A stretch of 64,000 nucleotides of DNA. It comes from Phyllobacterium endophyticum (GTDB taxonomy: Bacteria; Pseudomonadota; Alphaproteobacteria; Rhizobiales; Rhizobiaceae). The position numbers and the translations under genes were made by a program. The stretch lies in NCBI RefSeq assembly GCF_003010935.1, contig NZ_PGGN01000001.1, positions 620,001 to 684,000 on the forward strand, written 5' to 3'. The notes under the pieces were generated by a model. It was not told the DNA's origin. It searched no databases and was given only the letters and a program-made list of their open reading frames with translations. The number at the start of each line of letters is the position of its first letter. Position 1 is the stretch's first letter. Positions 44,980-55,544 of this stretch are shown here, one piece after another.

Positions 44980-46023
44980 ATGAAAAAATATGCAACCGCA
45001 CTCGCGGGGGCTGCAGTTCTTGCAATGTCATTTGCTGGTCCTGTGCTGGCAAAAGACAAGATCATCGGCGTGTCCTGGTCCAACTTCCAGGAAGAACGCT
45101 GGAAGACCGACGAAGCCGCGATCAAGAAGGCGCTCGAGGCCAGTGGAGACAAATATATTTCGGCAGATGCACAGTCCTCTGCTTCCAAGCAGTTGACCGA
45201 TGTTGAAAGCCTGATCTCGCAAGGGGCCAACGCCTTGATCATCTTGGCACAGGATTCGAGCGCAATCGGACCTGCCGTTGAAAAGGCTGTCGCCGAAGGT
45301 ATTCCGGTCGTTGGCTATGACCGCCTGATCGAAAACAAGGACGCGTTCTACATTACGTTCGACAACAAGGAAGTCGGGCGGATGCAGGCTCGCGGTGTAT
45401 TCGCGGTAAAGCCTGAAGGCAATTACGTCTTCATCAAAGGCAGCTCGGCTGATCCGAACGCCGACTTCCTCTTTGCAGGCGCGCAAGAAGTGCTGAAAGA
45501 AGCGATCGACTCCGGCAAGATCAAGAACGTCGGTGAGGCCTATACGGATGGCTGGCTTCCAGCGAACGCGCAGAAGAACATGGAGCAGTTCCTGACTGCC
45601 AATGACAACAAGGTAGATGCGGTCGTTGCTGCGAATGACGGAACTGCAGGCGGCGCGATTGCGGCCCTGCAGGCCCAGGGACTTGCAGGCACCGTTCCCG
45701 TTTCGGGCCAGGACGCCGATTTCGCTGCGCTTAATCGCATTGCACTCGGCACCCAGACCGTAACGATCTGGAAGGATTCCCGCGAACTTGGCAAGCAAGC
45801 TGCGGGTATTGCCGCAGCCCTCGCAGATGGCAAGAAAATGGAAGAAATCCCGAACGTCCAGAAGTTTGCCGGAGGCGTCAACAAGGTTGAAGTCAATGCG
45901 GTGTTCCTGACGCCTGTCCCCGTCACGAAGGACAACCTCGATGTCGTCATCGATGCCGGCTGGGTGACGAAGGACGTTGTCTGCCAAGGCGTGAAGGCAG
46001 GCTCGGCAGCCGCCTGCAAATAG
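44980..46023 (+). CDS. xylF: D-xylose ABC transporter substrate-binding protein
   Basis: 347-residue periplasmic pentose-binding protein. The signal peptide [24 protein letters not shown] is followed by [21 protein letters not shown], the XylF hallmark, and [20 protein letters not shown]. The ATG at 44980 follows GGGAGGAA. It delivers xylose to XylH. Confidence 0.95.
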   Translation: MKKYATALAGAAVLAMSFAGPVLAKDKIIGVSWSNFQEERWKTDEAAIKKALEASGDKYISADAQSSASKQLTDVESLISQGANALIILAQDSSAIGPAVEKAVAEGIPVVGYDRLIENKDAFYITFDNKEVGRMQARGVFAVKPEGNYVFIKGSSADPNADFLFAGAQEVLKEAIDSGKIKNVGEAYTDGWLPANAQKNMEQFLTANDNKVDAVVAANDGTAGGAIAALQAQGLAGTVPVSGQDADFAALNRIALGTQTVTIWKDSRELGKQAAGIAAALADGKKMEEIPNVQKFAGGVNKVEVNAVFLTPVPVTKDNLDVVIDAGWVTKDVVCQGVKAGSAAACK

Positions 46024-46044
46024 CATTATCAACTATCAAGAAGG

Positions 46045-46076
46045 AACGCCGCTGGTCCAATGGGGTCAGCGGCGTT
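46045..46076 (+). promoter_or_regulatory. Intra-operon hairpin between xylF and xylH
   Basis: AACGCCGCTG (46045-46054) pairs perfectly with CAGCGGCGTT (46067-46076) around a 12-base loop. It is placed right after the binding-protein gene, where such stems commonly stabilise that mRNA or partly stop transcription so that more binding protein than permease is made. Confidence 0.6.
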
Positions 46077-46106
46077 TCCAAAAGAAAATGAAATTGGGAG
46101 AGTGAA

Positions 46107-47414
46107 ATGAGTGATCCGGCCATCAGCCTTGACCGGGCCCGTTCGTCGGAACTCGGCATTGTCGCCAGGTTTTTCAAGGCGACGGAGCTCGACACGCGCC
46201 TTTTGGGAATGATCGGAGCTCTTGTCGTTATATGGCTGGCGTTCCAGTTTCTTTCGGGCGGCCAGTTTCTGACGCCCCGCAACATCTGGAATCTGTCTGT
46301 TCAAACGTCATCTGTTGCGGTCATGGCGACAGGCATGGTGCTGATCATCGTTACCCGCAACATCGATCTTTCCGTCGGCTCCATTCTCGGCTTTGTCGGC
46401 ATGATCATGGGTGTCGTCCAGGCTGAAATCCTGCCCGGCCTGATTGGCTTTGAAAACCCCGCAACCTGGGTCATCGCCCTCACCATTGGTATCGTGACGG
46501 GCGCTCTCATCGGCGGTATACATGGGTTCATCATTGCCTTCCTTGGCGTTCCAGCTTTCATTGTCACCCTTGGTGGCCTCCTGGTATGGCGTGGCGCTGC
46601 CTGGTGGGTTACGTCCGGGCGAACGGTCGCCCCGATGGATTCGACCTTTCGCCTCATGGGCGGCGGTCCCGAAGGTTCTATCGGAGCATTCTGGAGCTGG
46701 GTCGTAGGCATCGTTGCTTGCGTCGCAATCATCGGGATGATCATCAACAGCCGCCGCCAGCGGAAGCGCTTCAACTTCCCCCGTCGCCCGATATGGGCTG
46801 AGACCTTCATGGCTGCTGTGGGTTGCTTTCTGGTACTGGGCGCGGTCGCCGTTGCAAACGCCTACTATTGGCCAATCGGCATTGTGCGCAGATATGCAGA
46901 AGCCAATAGCATCACAATTCCCGATGGTGGCCTGTTCATCTCACACGGCATTGCCATTCCGGTGCTGATCGCCGTTTCGGCAGGTTTGATCATGACGTTC
47001 GTCGCTACCCGCACCCGCTTCGGCCGCTATGTCTTCGCTATGGGTGGCAACCCCGAAGCGGCCGATCTGGCCGGCATCAACACACGATGGGTAACGATGA
47101 AGATATTCATCATCATGGGGGTTCTTTGCGCAATTGCCGGCGCGATTTCCACCGCCCGCCTGAACGCCGCGACAAACGCCCAGGGGACGCTCGATGAGCT
47201 TCTGACCATTGCCGCAGCCGTTATTGGCGGCACTTCACTGGCTGGTGGTATTGGCACCATTGCAGGCGCCATGATCGGTGCATTGCTGATGCAGTCGCTG
47301 AGTTCCGGCATGGTCCTGCTTGGTCTTGATACACCATTGCAGAACATTGTGGTTGGTCTGGTCCTTGTCGTCGCCGTCTGGCTCGACACGATCTATCGCC
47401 GCCGTACTGCATAG
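46107..47414 (+). CDS. xylH: D-xylose ABC transporter permease
   Basis: 435-residue permease of the ribose/xylose class. The N-terminal region is followed by about ten to twelve hydrophobic segments, with [24 protein letters not shown] near residue 70 and the [20 protein letters not shown] loop near 375, which contacts the ATPase. It is longer than RbsC, as is usual for XylH. Six to nine bases separate it from xylG. Confidence 0.93.
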   Translation: MSDPAISLDRARSSELGIVARFFKATELDTRLLGMIGALVVIWLAFQFLSGGQFLTPRNIWNLSVQTSSVAVMATGMVLIIVTRNIDLSVGSILGFVGMIMGVVQAEILPGLIGFENPATWVIALTIGIVTGALIGGIHGFIIAFLGVPAFIVTLGGLLVWRGAAWWVTSGRTVAPMDSTFRLMGGGPEGSIGAFWSWVVGIVACVAIIGMIINSRRQRKRFNFPRRPIWAETFMAAVGCFLVLGAVAVANAYYWPIGIVRRYAEANSITIPDGGLFISHGIAIPVLIAVSAGLIMTFVATRTRFGRYVFAMGGNPEAADLAGINTRWVTMKIFIIMGVLCAIAGAISTARLNAATNAQGTLDELLTIAAAVIGGTSLAGGIGTIAGAMIGALLMQSLSSGMVLLGLDTPLQNIVVGLVLVVAVWLDTIYRRRTA

Positions 47415-47422
47415 GAGAATCT

Positions 47423-48205
47423 ATGATGAACAACACACAAGTACCTCTCATAGAAATGCAGAATATCTCGATTGCATTCGGTGGCATCCGAGCAGTCGAT
47501 GGAGCTTCGATCGATCTTTATCCAGGGGAGGTCGTGGCTCTTCTCGGACATAATGGCGCCGGAAAGTCTACCTTGATCAAGGTTCTGTCAGGCGCCTACA
47601 AGCGTGATAGCGGCACGATCAAGGTAAGTGGTGAAGAAGCGACTATAAGCAATCCGCGCGATGCCAAAAGCTACGGTATCGAAACGATCTACCAGACGCT
47701 TGCGCTTGCCGATAATGTAGATACCGCCGCCAACCTTTATCTTGGACGTGAATTGATGACGCCGTGGGGGACTCTCGACGACGTTGCAATGGAACACAAG
47801 GCCCGCGAAGTCATGGGGCGCCTCAATCCCCGATTCCAGCGCTTCAAGGATCCGGTCAAGGCTCTCTCCGGCGGCCAGCGGCAGTCTGTGGCGATCGCAC
47901 GGGCGATCTTGTTCGACGCACGGATATTGATCATGGATGAACCCACTGCCGCTCTCGGGCCACAGGAGACGGCGCAAGTGGGTGAACTCATCAAGCAATT
48001 GAAAAGCGAGGGAATCGGCATATTCCTCATCAGCCACGATATTCATGATGTTTTCCACTTGGCCGACAGAGTCGCAGTGATGAAAAATGGCCAGGTCGTG
48101 GGGACTGCGAAAGTCGGCGACGTCAACGAAGACGAAGTGCTCGGAATGATAATCCTTGGAAAGTGCCCCCCAGGGGCGATTCCTGGACCGGGTGCAGTCA
48201 ACTAG
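47423..48205 (+). CDS. xylG: Sugar ABC transporter ATP-binding protein, single-domain XylG
   Basis: 260-residue ATPase with one nucleotide-binding domain: Walker [10 protein letters not shown], signature [14 protein letters not shown], Walker [16 protein letters not shown], switch region [17 protein letters not shown]. coli XylG has two such domains in about 510 residues; the half-size form is common in rhizobia and must work as a homodimer. The start has AGGAG 7 bases upstream. A strong terminator follows 8 bases after the stop. Confidence 0.92.
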   Translation: MMNNTQVPLIEMQNISIAFGGIRAVDGASIDLYPGEVVALLGHNGAGKSTLIKVLSGAYKRDSGTIKVSGEEATISNPRDAKSYGIETIYQTLALADNVDTAANLYLGRELMTPWGTLDDVAMEHKAREVMGRLNPRFQRFKDPVKALSGGQRQSVAIARAILFDARILIMDEPTAALGPQETAQVGELIKQLKSEGIGIFLISHDIHDVFHLADRVAVMKNGQVVGTAKVGDVNEDEVLGMIILGKCPPGAIPGPGAVN

Positions 48206-48212
48206 TTGGAAC

Positions 48213-48240
48213 AAAAAAGGCCGCGCGAGCGGCCTTTTTT
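48213..48240. terminator. Bidirectional rho-independent terminator (xylG / nfuA)
   Basis: Six A, GGCCGC, loop GCGA, GCGGCC, six T (48213-48240). A-run and T-run on the two sides make it work for xylG rightward and nfuA leftward transcripts. Confidence 0.93.
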
Positions 48241-48256
48241 GTTTAATGAGGAACGA

Positions 48257-48835
48257 TCAGATAGCCTCGACCTGCTGAACTTCCGGAACGAAGTGTTTCA
48301 GCAGGTTCTGAATTCCATGCTTCAGCGTAGCTGTCGAAGAAGGGCAGCCCGAACAGGCGCCCTTCATGTGGAGAAATACCGTTCCGTTTTCATATCCACG
48401 GAAGGTGATGTCGCCACCGTCCTGAGCTACCGCTGGACGCACTCTCGTTTCGAGAAGTTCCTTGATAGTGTCGACGATTTCAGTGTCAGCGCTATCGAAG
48501 AATTCGCCATCCGTTTCCCGTTGTGCGGTGTCGGCAACCTGCGTCGCGTTGGCCATCACAGGCGCACCGGACATGAAATGCTCCATGATGGCACCAAGAA
48601 TAGCGGGCTTGAGGTGCTGCCATTCCGGACCGTCAGACTTCGTCACGGTAACGAAGTCGTAACCGAAAAATACGCCGGTAATGCCGGGTACAGCGAAAAT
48701 CTTGCCTGCGAGGGGTGATGCCTCACCAGCACTTGCCGCATCGCGAAAATCGGCTGTGCCTTCCTCGAGAACAACCTTGCCAGGGAGGAACTTCAAAGTA
48801 GCCGGGTTGGGCGTAGCTTCAGTCTGGATAAACAT
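48257..48835 (-). CDS. nfuA: NifU-like Fe-S cluster scaffold protein
   Basis: 192-residue scaffold. The N-terminal Nfu domain (MFIQTEATPNPATLKFLPG) is followed by the C-terminal NifU domain (about 115-185) with GACSGCPSS holding the cluster-binding CxxC. It carries and delivers iron-sulfur clusters to target proteins. N-terminal type and length are those of alphaproteobacterial and mitochondrial Nfu. Confidence 0.93.
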   Translation of the reverse strand: MFIQTEATPNPATLKFLPGKVVLEEGTADFRDAASAGEASPLAGKIFAVPGITGVFFGYDFVTVTKSDGPEWQHLKPAILGAIMEHFMSGAPVMANATQVADTAQRETDGEFFDSADTEIVDTIKELLETRVRPAVAQDGGDITFRGYENGTVFLHMKGACSGCPSSTATLKHGIQNLLKHFVPEVQQVEAI

Positions 48836-48933
48836 GATTGATCTCGCGTATCAGTTTAGAACAATTCAAAGGCGGATATAGGCCTTTAAACCCAACTCTT
48901 CAAGTCAAGATTGTGTCACGGTTCTTTCACGCA

Positions 48934-49422
48934 TCACGTGATGGCGTCAATATCTTCGTCGGAAAGATTGTAGGGCACCACTGTTACGGGTATCGAAAAC
49001 GTTTCGCGTCCCGCAAGCGATTGAACAAGCGGACCAGGACCGTCCTTGCCCGAACCCGCTGCCAGGACCAAGATGGCAATGTCCTGGTCTTCCTCAATGA
49101 GCTTCTGGATCTGCTCGGACGTAATGCCTTCGCGTACAACCAGTTCCGATTCGATTCCTATGGTTTCGCGAACGCTGGCAGCGAATTTGCTCAGCGTTGA
49201 ATTGGCCCGCTCTTCTGCTTCTGCGCGCATGATCTGCTCGACGCCCAGAAACTGCTGAAAATCCGCAGTGTCGATCACGAACAGCAGCAAAAGGACGCCG
49301 CCCGTCGTCTTGGCACGGCGAGACGCATAAGCAACCGCCCTCTCACATTCGGGCGTTTCGTCGATGACGGCCAGAAACTTGCGGCGGTGACCGGCCTCGC
49401 GGCTAAGACGTCTTGATACCAT
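48934..49422 (-). CDS. Universal stress protein, UspA family
   Basis: 162-residue protein with the UspA alpha/beta fold: FLAVIDETPECERAVAYASRRA near the start and a C-terminal ILVLAAGSGKDGPGPLVQ. The latter diverges from the G-x2-G-x9-G(S/T) nucleotide loop, so ATP binding is uncertain. I use the ATG at 49422 (AGG 8 bases upstream) rather than the TTG six codons earlier. Role in stress resistance is general to the family. Confidence 0.85.
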   Translation of the reverse strand: MVSRRLSREAGHRRKFLAVIDETPECERAVAYASRRAKTTGGVLLLLFVIDTADFQQFLGVEQIMRAEAEERANSTLSKFAASVRETIGIESELVVREGITSEQIQKLIEEDQDIAILVLAAGSGKDGPGPLVQSLAGRETFSIPVTVVPYNLSDEDIDAIT

Positions 49423-49475
49423 GTGTTCAACCTGCCTCAAGCATCGATCGCATGCAAGACCATCCCTGATGCGGC

Positions 49476-50555
49476 CTAGTTCTGTAGGAAGCCGACAATA
49501 TCACGAACATCCCGCATCGTCTTCTCGGCAAGGACACTGGCCCGTTCGCCGCCATCCTTGAGAACGGCATCGATATAACCAGGATCGGCCGAAAGCCGCC
49601 GCATTTCCGCAGCTATCGGCGCGAGCTTTTCAACAGCGAGGTCAGCAAGGGCTGGCTTGAACGTCGAGAATTGATGCCCGCCGAAATCGCGGATCACCGT
49701 AGCCCTGTCGCTGTCGACCAACGCAGCGTAAATGCCCACGAGGTTGTCCGCTTCGGGCCGGTCTTTCAGGCCCTCGATTTCGGACGGCAGTGGTTCCGAG
49801 TCGGTCTTGGCCTTGCGGATCTTTTTCGAGATCGTGTCCACATCGTCTGTCAAATTGATCCGCGACAGGTGGGATGGGTCCGACTTCGACATCTTCTTGG
49901 TTCCGTCGCGCAAACTCATGACGCGCGCCGCAGGTCCGCCGATGACAGGCTCCGTCAGCGGGAAGTAGCTGGAAATGATTTCCTCGCCGGATGGCGTATC
50001 GACACCGAGCCCGAGGTCAGCGATGCGGTCGGAGAAATCGGTGTTGAACTTCTGAGCGATGTCGCGCGTCAACTCCAAATGCTGCTTCTGGTCTTCTCCA
50101 ACCGGCACATGGGTGGCGCGGTAGACAAGGATATCGGCGGCCATCAAAGTAGGGTAGGCGAAAAGGCCCACGGATGCATTCTCACGGTCCTTGCCCGCCT
50201 TGTCCTTGAACTGGGTCATTCTGTTGAGCCACCCCATGCGGGCAACGCAATTGAAGACCCAGGCCAGTTCGGCATGCTGGTGCACACGGCTCTGGTTGAA
50301 AACGATGTTCGTTCTTGCATTTATTCCCGAAGCGAGGAACGCTGCGGTAACCTCACGCGTGTTGCGCTGCAATTCGGCCGGACCGCCCCAAACAGAAATC
50401 GGCGGAGTAATGGCGTGCTGGTCGACGACACAATATATGCACTTGCTGGTCTCCTGAAGCGCGACCCACCGTCGGATGGCACCGAGATAATTGCCAAGGT
50501 GCAGATTGCCGGTCGGCTGGACACCGGAAAAGACGAGCGGTTCAAACATGCTCAT
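49476..50555 (-). CDS. trpS: Tryptophanyl-tRNA synthetase
   Basis: 359-residue class I synthetase: [17 protein letters not shown] carries the HIGH-type motif and KKMSKSDPS the KMSKS motif. It charges tRNA-Trp. The ATG at 50555 has AAGGA upstream at 7-8 bases and gives a normal N-terminus; the frame is open another 29 codons without similarity. Confidence 0.96.
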   Translation of the reverse strand: MSMFEPLVFSGVQPTGNLHLGNYLGAIRRWVALQETSKCIYCVVDQHAITPPISVWGGPAELQRNTREVTAAFLASGINARTNIVFNQSRVHQHAELAWVFNCVARMGWLNRMTQFKDKAGKDRENASVGLFAYPTLMAADILVYRATHVPVGEDQKQHLELTRDIAQKFNTDFSDRIADLGLGVDTPSGEEIISSYFPLTEPVIGGPAARVMSLRDGTKKMSKSDPSHLSRINLTDDVDTISKKIRKAKTDSEPLPSEIEGLKDRPEADNLVGIYAALVDSDRATVIRDFGGHQFSTFKPALADLAVEKLAPIAAEMRRLSADPGYIDAVLKDGGERASVLAEKTMRDVRDIVGFLQN

Positions 50556-50661
50556 ATATTGTCCTTGATCGTTGGGGATCGGGCTTTCGCGCGCCGACAG
50601 CAGTGAAACCGAGCTTTTGGCAGAGGGAGGCACTCGATTCAAGCCTTATTGAACGTGAGTC

Positions 50662-51048
50662 TCATTTAAGCTGAAGCAGATCCCATTTGTTGCCATAAAG
50701 GTCCTCGAACACGGCGACGCTCCCGTAAGGTTCATGACGCGGCTCCTCGAGGAATTGAACTCCCGCTCCGATCATCCTCGCATGGTCCTCGGCGAAATCA
50801 TTGGTGTAGAGGAACAGTGAAACACGACCACCGGTCTGATTGCCGATGCTCGCCTTTTGCATATCTCCGTCAGCCTTGGCCAACAGCAGGCTGGCGCCGC
50901 CGCCTTCTGGTGCAATCACGACCCAACGCTTTGTCCCTGAAAGCGGCGTATCTGCGGCAAGAGTAAACCCCAGCACATTTGTGTACCACCTTATCGCCTC
51001 GTCGTAGTCATGCACGACAAGCGTGATCATGCCAATGAACCGGCTCAT
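50662..51048 (-). CDS. VOC (glyoxalase/bleomycin resistance) family protein
   Basis: 128-residue vicinal-oxygen-chelate protein with two beta-alpha-beta-beta-beta units: MITLVVHDYDEAIRWYTNVLGFTL, then VSLFLYTNDFAEDHARMIGAGV and VFEDLYGNKWDLLQL. Its substrate is unknown. The start overlaps the murJ stop by 4 bases, so the two genes are co-transcribed. Confidence 0.85.
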   Translation of the reverse strand: MSRFIGMITLVVHDYDEAIRWYTNVLGFTLAADTPLSGTKRWVVIAPEGGGASLLLAKADGDMQKASIGNQTGGRVSLFLYTNDFAEDHARMIGAGVQFLEEPRHEPYGSVAVFEDLYGNKWDLLQLK

Positions 51049-52631
51049 GGTGCGCTGTCCCCAGGCGCTTTGGGTCTGCGCCTTACATTTCTGCGGATCA
51101 TGCCGAAGCTCGCTCCACCTGTCCCGAAGGCCAGTGCAAAATAAAGGATCATCGACAATCCGACGAGCGACAAGACGGCTATGACCTGTGTGTGCAGGGG
51201 GGCATCAGGCTCTAGCGCAGGCCCCATCCACCCAATGGCATAGTAGAGTGCAATTCCCATGAGAGCGGCGGAAACAATCAGCCGTGGAATGCGCGTGAGC
51301 AGGGGAATGTCGCGGCCCCAATGCCCTCGCCAGACCAGTGTGATGAAGAGCAACAGCGCATTGGTCCATCCGGCGACGATCTCGGCCGTTGCGATGCCAG
51401 TCTCGGCCATTATCGGAAACAGCGTCAGCGCAAGGCTGACATTCACGATCACCGCGACAGCAGCGAAGATCATGGGTGTTCGAGTATCTTCGCGTGCGAA
51501 GAATCCCGGCAGGAACGCCTTAATCAAAACGAATGCTGGAAGACCAAGCCCATAGATTGCGAGGATGTTACCGACCGTTTGGGTGGATGCGGCGGAGAAG
51601 TTGCCGCGTTCGTAGAGAATCCTGACGATCGGTTCGGACATCACCAGCAATGCCGCGGCAGCGGGAAGGGTAAGAAACAGGGTGAACTCAACGGATCGGT
51701 TCTGCAGGCTGCCGGCCTCCTTCAGATTTCCCGAACGCAGCGCACGCGCCAATTCCGGCAGGAGGACCGTCGCTACCGCAATTCCGACCACACCCAAGGG
51801 TAATTGATAGATCCGGTCGGCATAGGCCAGAGACGATATCGCTCCTGATTTTCCCGACGCGATATTCGTGTTGATCAACAGGTTGATCTGCGTGATGCCG
51901 CCCGTTACGGCGGCGGGGAAGGCCAATATCAGCAGCCGTTTAACGTTGGCAGTCATATGAGGTAAGCGGAAGCCAATGGATATGCCCGCGTTTCGCACGG
52001 CGAACCATACTATCGCCAGTTGAACGAGACCGGAGACCATGACACCCCAGGACAAGGCGTATCCGACGGCCTTGCCGTCCTGGCCTTTCCACCAGGCGTA
52101 GCCGAGTACGCCAATCAGTATGACGTTCAGAAAAACAGGAGCGATCGCGGCGGCGAAATAACGGTGCAGTGAATTCAGCATACCGCTCATCATCGCGGCG
52201 AGAGACATGCAGGCGAGGTATGGGAACATGATGATCGCCATCGACACCGTGTTGTCGAATTTTGCGGCGTCGTCAACGAAGCCCGGTGCGATCACGAAGC
52301 GCACGATCAGGGGCATGGAGAGTTCCATCAGGATTGTCAGGCTGAGCAGGACAGTAAACAGAACACCGAAGACTTCCTCGGAGAAACGCCGCGCACCATC
52401 AAGGCCATTGGCTTCGATCTCCTTGGCAAACAAGGGCACGAATGCGGAATTGAAGGCACCTTCGGCGAAGAGCCGCCGGAACGTGTTCGGAAAGCGGAAA
52501 GCTGCATTGAAGGCGTCGGCGACAGGTCCGGTCCCCAACGCGGAAGCCATCAACATCTCGCGCGTGAAACCGAAAACGCGGCTCATCAAGGTGCCAGACG
52601 CAACCGTCGCAAATTTCTTGACCAGGCTCAT
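51045..52631 (-). CDS. murJ: Lipid II flippase MurJ
   Basis: 528-residue membrane protein of the MOP superfamily with about fourteen hydrophobic segments. The opening VASGTLMSRVFGFTREMLMASALG and FRRLFAEGAFNSAFVPLFA are MurJ hallmarks and contain the conserved arginines of the central cavity. It flips lipid II across the inner membrane for peptidoglycan synthesis. It follows glnD by 7 bases, the usual rhizobial arrangement. Confidence 0.95.
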   Translation of the reverse strand: MSLVKKFATVASGTLMSRVFGFTREMLMASALGTGPVADAFNAAFRFPNTFRRLFAEGAFNSAFVPLFAKEIEANGLDGARRFSEEVFGVLFTVLLSLTILMELSMPLIVRFVIAPGFVDDAAKFDNTVSMAIIMFPYLACMSLAAMMSGMLNSLHRYFAAAIAPVFLNVILIGVLGYAWWKGQDGKAVGYALSWGVMVSGLVQLAIVWFAVRNAGISIGFRLPHMTANVKRLLILAFPAAVTGGITQINLLINTNIASGKSGAISSLAYADRIYQLPLGVVGIAVATVLLPELARALRSGNLKEAGSLQNRSVEFTLFLTLPAAAALLVMSEPIVRILYERGNFSAASTQTVGNILAIYGLGLPAFVLIKAFLPGFFAREDTRTPMIFAAVAVIVNVSLALTLFPIMAETGIATAEIVAGWTNALLLFITLVWRGHWGRDIPLLTRIPRLIVSAALMGIALYYAIGWMGPALEPDAPLHTQVIAVLSLVGLSMILYFALAFGTGGASFGMIRRNVRRRPKAPGDSAP

Positions 52632-52638
52632 TTTCGGG

Positions 52639-55452
52639 TCATTCCGCCGTCATGAGGATGTTCGGCCGTTGTGGCTGGGCAGTGGTTATGTCTCCTTCGC
52701 CGAACAGCGCCAGCAGCTTTTTGCGGATACGGTTCTGGCGTGCCGTATTGGTTATTTGATGGCCGACCAGATCGGTTACATAGAACACATCGATTACTTT
52801 CTCACCAAACGTAGTTACGTGCGCCGAAGCGATGTCGAGTGAGAGGTCGGATATAGTCCCCGTTATCTCGGACAGAACACCGGGACGATCCAGCCCCTCG
52901 ACTTCGATGACGGTGAATTTGTTCGACAGAGTGTTGTTTATCTCGACACGCGGCGTGATGCGGAAGGCCTTTACCGCACGCTTCGGCTTCGTGCGGCTTG
53001 CCAGCATTTCGGGAAGGTAGGATTTTCCGGAAAGCACGTCCTCGATCAACCGGCCGACGCGCATGGCACGCCGCCGTTCGTCATCGTCGGTTGGAAACTC
53101 CCGGCTTATAAGAATCGTATCAAGTGCGCGACCGTCGCTGGTCGTAAAGATCTGCGCATCGACGATATTGGCGCCGGCTCCGGCGCAGGCGCCTGCGATG
53201 ATCGACAGCAACCGAGGATGATCCGGTGACAACACCGTGATTTCTGTTACGCCCTCGAAGTCATGGGTCTTTACCATCGTAGCGAGTGCTTTGCCGCTTG
53301 CATCTGTCTCGCGCACAAAATTGGCATGGCGAATTTGATCTTCGAGACTGACAGTCAACAGATAGTTCTGATAGTGCAAAGCCAGATACGACTGGCGCTC
53401 GACCTGTGGCCAAGACGACAATGCATGGTCGAGTTGAATGCGAGCGTGATCGGTGCGCTCCTTGCGGGAGACTTCGGAGAATCCGCCTGTGAGCATCAAT
53501 TCGGTTTCGTAGAAGAGATTGCGGAGCAACTGGCCCTTCCAGCCATTCCAGACCCCGGGTCCGACTGCCTTGATATCGCAGATCGTCAAAACCAGAAGCA
53601 GTTTCATGCGGTCGAGCGTTTGGACAATCTCAGCAAAGTCTTCGATTGTCTTGCGGTCGTTCAGATCGCGAGACTGCGCTACCCGGCTCATCGTCAAATG
53701 CTGTTCCACAAGCCAGGCAACTGTCTCCGTGTCGGCCTGAGAAAGGCCGAGGCGCGGGCAGACCCGTCGGGCGATCCTTGCCCCGGCAATCGAGTGATCC
53801 TCCGGCCTTCCCTTGGCTATGTCATGAAGAAGTAGCGCCACATAAAGGATCTGCCGATCTTTTTTCAGGCCAGGCATGATCTGGTTGGCAAGCGGGTGTT
53901 CCTGTCCAAGATCGCCGTGGTCAATCTCCGACATGACAGCGATACAACGCAGCAAATGCTCATCGACAGTATAGTGATGATACATGTTGAACTGCATCAT
54001 GGCGACGACCTTGCCGAAATCGGGAATGAACTTGCCAAGCACGCCCGACTCGTTCATCCGCCGCAGGATGAGCTCGGGGTTTCGCTCAGAGGTCAAGACT
54101 TCCAGGAAAAGCCGGTTTGCCTCGGGATTTTCCCTCAGATCAGCCTTGATCAGCGACAGCGAACGCGTCACCAATTGCATGGCGTCGGGGTGGAACTCGA
54201 GGCCATGTTCGTCTGCCAGCCGGAACAGTCGGATAAGATTGACGGGATCCTTCCGGAAGACTTCGTCATTCGCGATGGTGATGCGGTGATTGTCGACCAC
54301 GAAATCGCTTGTGCCGGGGAGCTTTCGCTTGCGACGTGAAAAGGTGAGAAAGATCCGGTTGAACCCCGGGACATGCTTGGCCTGCTCTTCTTCCAGGGCC
54401 GCGCATATGATCCGCGTAAGATCACCAACTTCCTTGGCGATGAGGAAGTAGTGTTTCATGAACCGTTCGACGTCTCGCTGGCCAGGATGGGCCGTATAGC
54501 CAAGCCGGCGGGCAATCTCGCTTTGGATATCGAATGAGAGGCGCTCCTCTGCCTTGCCTGTCAGAAAATGCATGTGACAGCGGACAGCCCAGAGCAGATC
54601 CTCGGCCTTTTGGAAGATCTTGTGTTCAGCGCGAGAAAGTACATCCAGCTTGACCAGTTCGTCGCTTGTTTTGACCCTATAGTAATATTTGGCAATCCAG
54701 AACAGCGTGTGAAGATCACGTTGGCCGCCTTTGCCTTCCTTGACGTTCGGTTCCACCAGATATCGGGTCGCGCCGGCTTTGCGGTGGCGGGCGTCACGCT
54801 CGGCAAGCTTTGCTTCGATAAAAGCTGGCCCGGTTCCCCTGACCACCTCGTCATCGAAACGCTGCTCGAGTTTGGCAAAAAGATCCTCGTTCCCGCAAAT
54901 GTACCGAGCTTCCAGAATGCTGGTTCGGATCGTCATGTCGGCCAGAGACTGGCGAATGGACTCGTCGAGATTGCGGGTCGAGTGACCGACTTTGAGACCT
55001 GCATCCCACAGCATGTAGAGGATGTATTCGACGACCTGTTCGCCCCACGGTGTCTGCTTATAAGGTAGCAAGAACAACAGATCGATGTCGGAACCGGGTG
55101 CGAGACCCCCGCGGCCATAACCGCCAACTGCAACGACCGCCATCCGTTCAGCAGTCGATGGATTGATAGCGGGGTATACATGCGCAACCGCAAAATCGTA
55201 GAGTTCAGATATGATCCGGTCCATCAGATAGGAAAGCCGGATTGAACAGTGCGTCCCCGCAGCATCCTTCGTCAGCATCTCTTCGGCCGTCTTTCGACCG
55301 GCGAGCAGCGTCTGTTTTACCAGTTGCAATACATCGTTACGGTCGACCGTCGCGGTGCCCTTCTTGTCCGTGGACATGACCAACTCTTCAAATTGACGAT
55401 GAAGTTCGGCCGGGCTGACGATCTGTTCCAGTCTAAGGTCTGAAGCGCTCAT
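52639..55452 (-). CDS. glnD: PII uridylyltransferase / uridylyl-removing enzyme
   Basis: 937-residue nitrogen sensor. The nucleotidyltransferase domain (about 85-250) has [20 protein letters not shown]. The HD domain (about 480-600) has [17 protein letters not shown] and [10 protein letters not shown]. Two C-terminal ACT domains (about 720-930) bind glutamine. It adds UMP to PII proteins at low glutamine and removes it at high glutamine. Confidence 0.96.
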   Translation of the reverse strand: MSASDLRLEQIVSPAELHRQFEELVMSTDKKGTATVDRNDVLQLVKQTLLAGRKTAEEMLTKDAAGTHCSIRLSYLMDRIISELYDFAVAHVYPAINPSTAERMAVVAVGGYGRGGLAPGSDIDLLFLLPYKQTPWGEQVVEYILYMLWDAGLKVGHSTRNLDESIRQSLADMTIRTSILEARYICGNEDLFAKLEQRFDDEVVRGTGPAFIEAKLAERDARHRKAGATRYLVEPNVKEGKGGQRDLHTLFWIAKYYYRVKTSDELVKLDVLSRAEHKIFQKAEDLLWAVRCHMHFLTGKAEERLSFDIQSEIARRLGYTAHPGQRDVERFMKHYFLIAKEVGDLTRIICAALEEEQAKHVPGFNRIFLTFSRRKRKLPGTSDFVVDNHRITIANDEVFRKDPVNLIRLFRLADEHGLEFHPDAMQLVTRSLSLIKADLRENPEANRLFLEVLTSERNPELILRRMNESGVLGKFIPDFGKVVAMMQFNMYHHYTVDEHLLRCIAVMSEIDHGDLGQEHPLANQIMPGLKKDRQILYVALLLHDIAKGRPEDHSIAGARIARRVCPRLGLSQADTETVAWLVEQHLTMSRVAQSRDLNDRKTIEDFAEIVQTLDRMKLLLVLTICDIKAVGPGVWNGWKGQLLRNLFYETELMLTGGFSEVSRKERTDHARIQLDHALSSWPQVERQSYLALHYQNYLLTVSLEDQIRHANFVRETDASGKALATMVKTHDFEGVTEITVLSPDHPRLLSIIAGACAGAGANIVDAQIFTTSDGRALDTILISREFPTDDDERRRAMRVGRLIEDVLSGKSYLPEMLASRTKPKRAVKAFRITPRVEINNTLSNKFTVIEVEGLDRPGVLSEITGTISDLSLDIASAHVTTFGEKVIDVFYVTDLVGHQITNTARQNRIRKKLLALFGEGDITTAQPQRPNILMTAE

Positions 55453-55544
55453 GAATACGTCTTTATGAATAATGGCCGCACGCTATAGCGCGAATTTACT
55501 TCAAACGAAACGATTACATTCGCGACGTTCCGTGTTGACGTCAT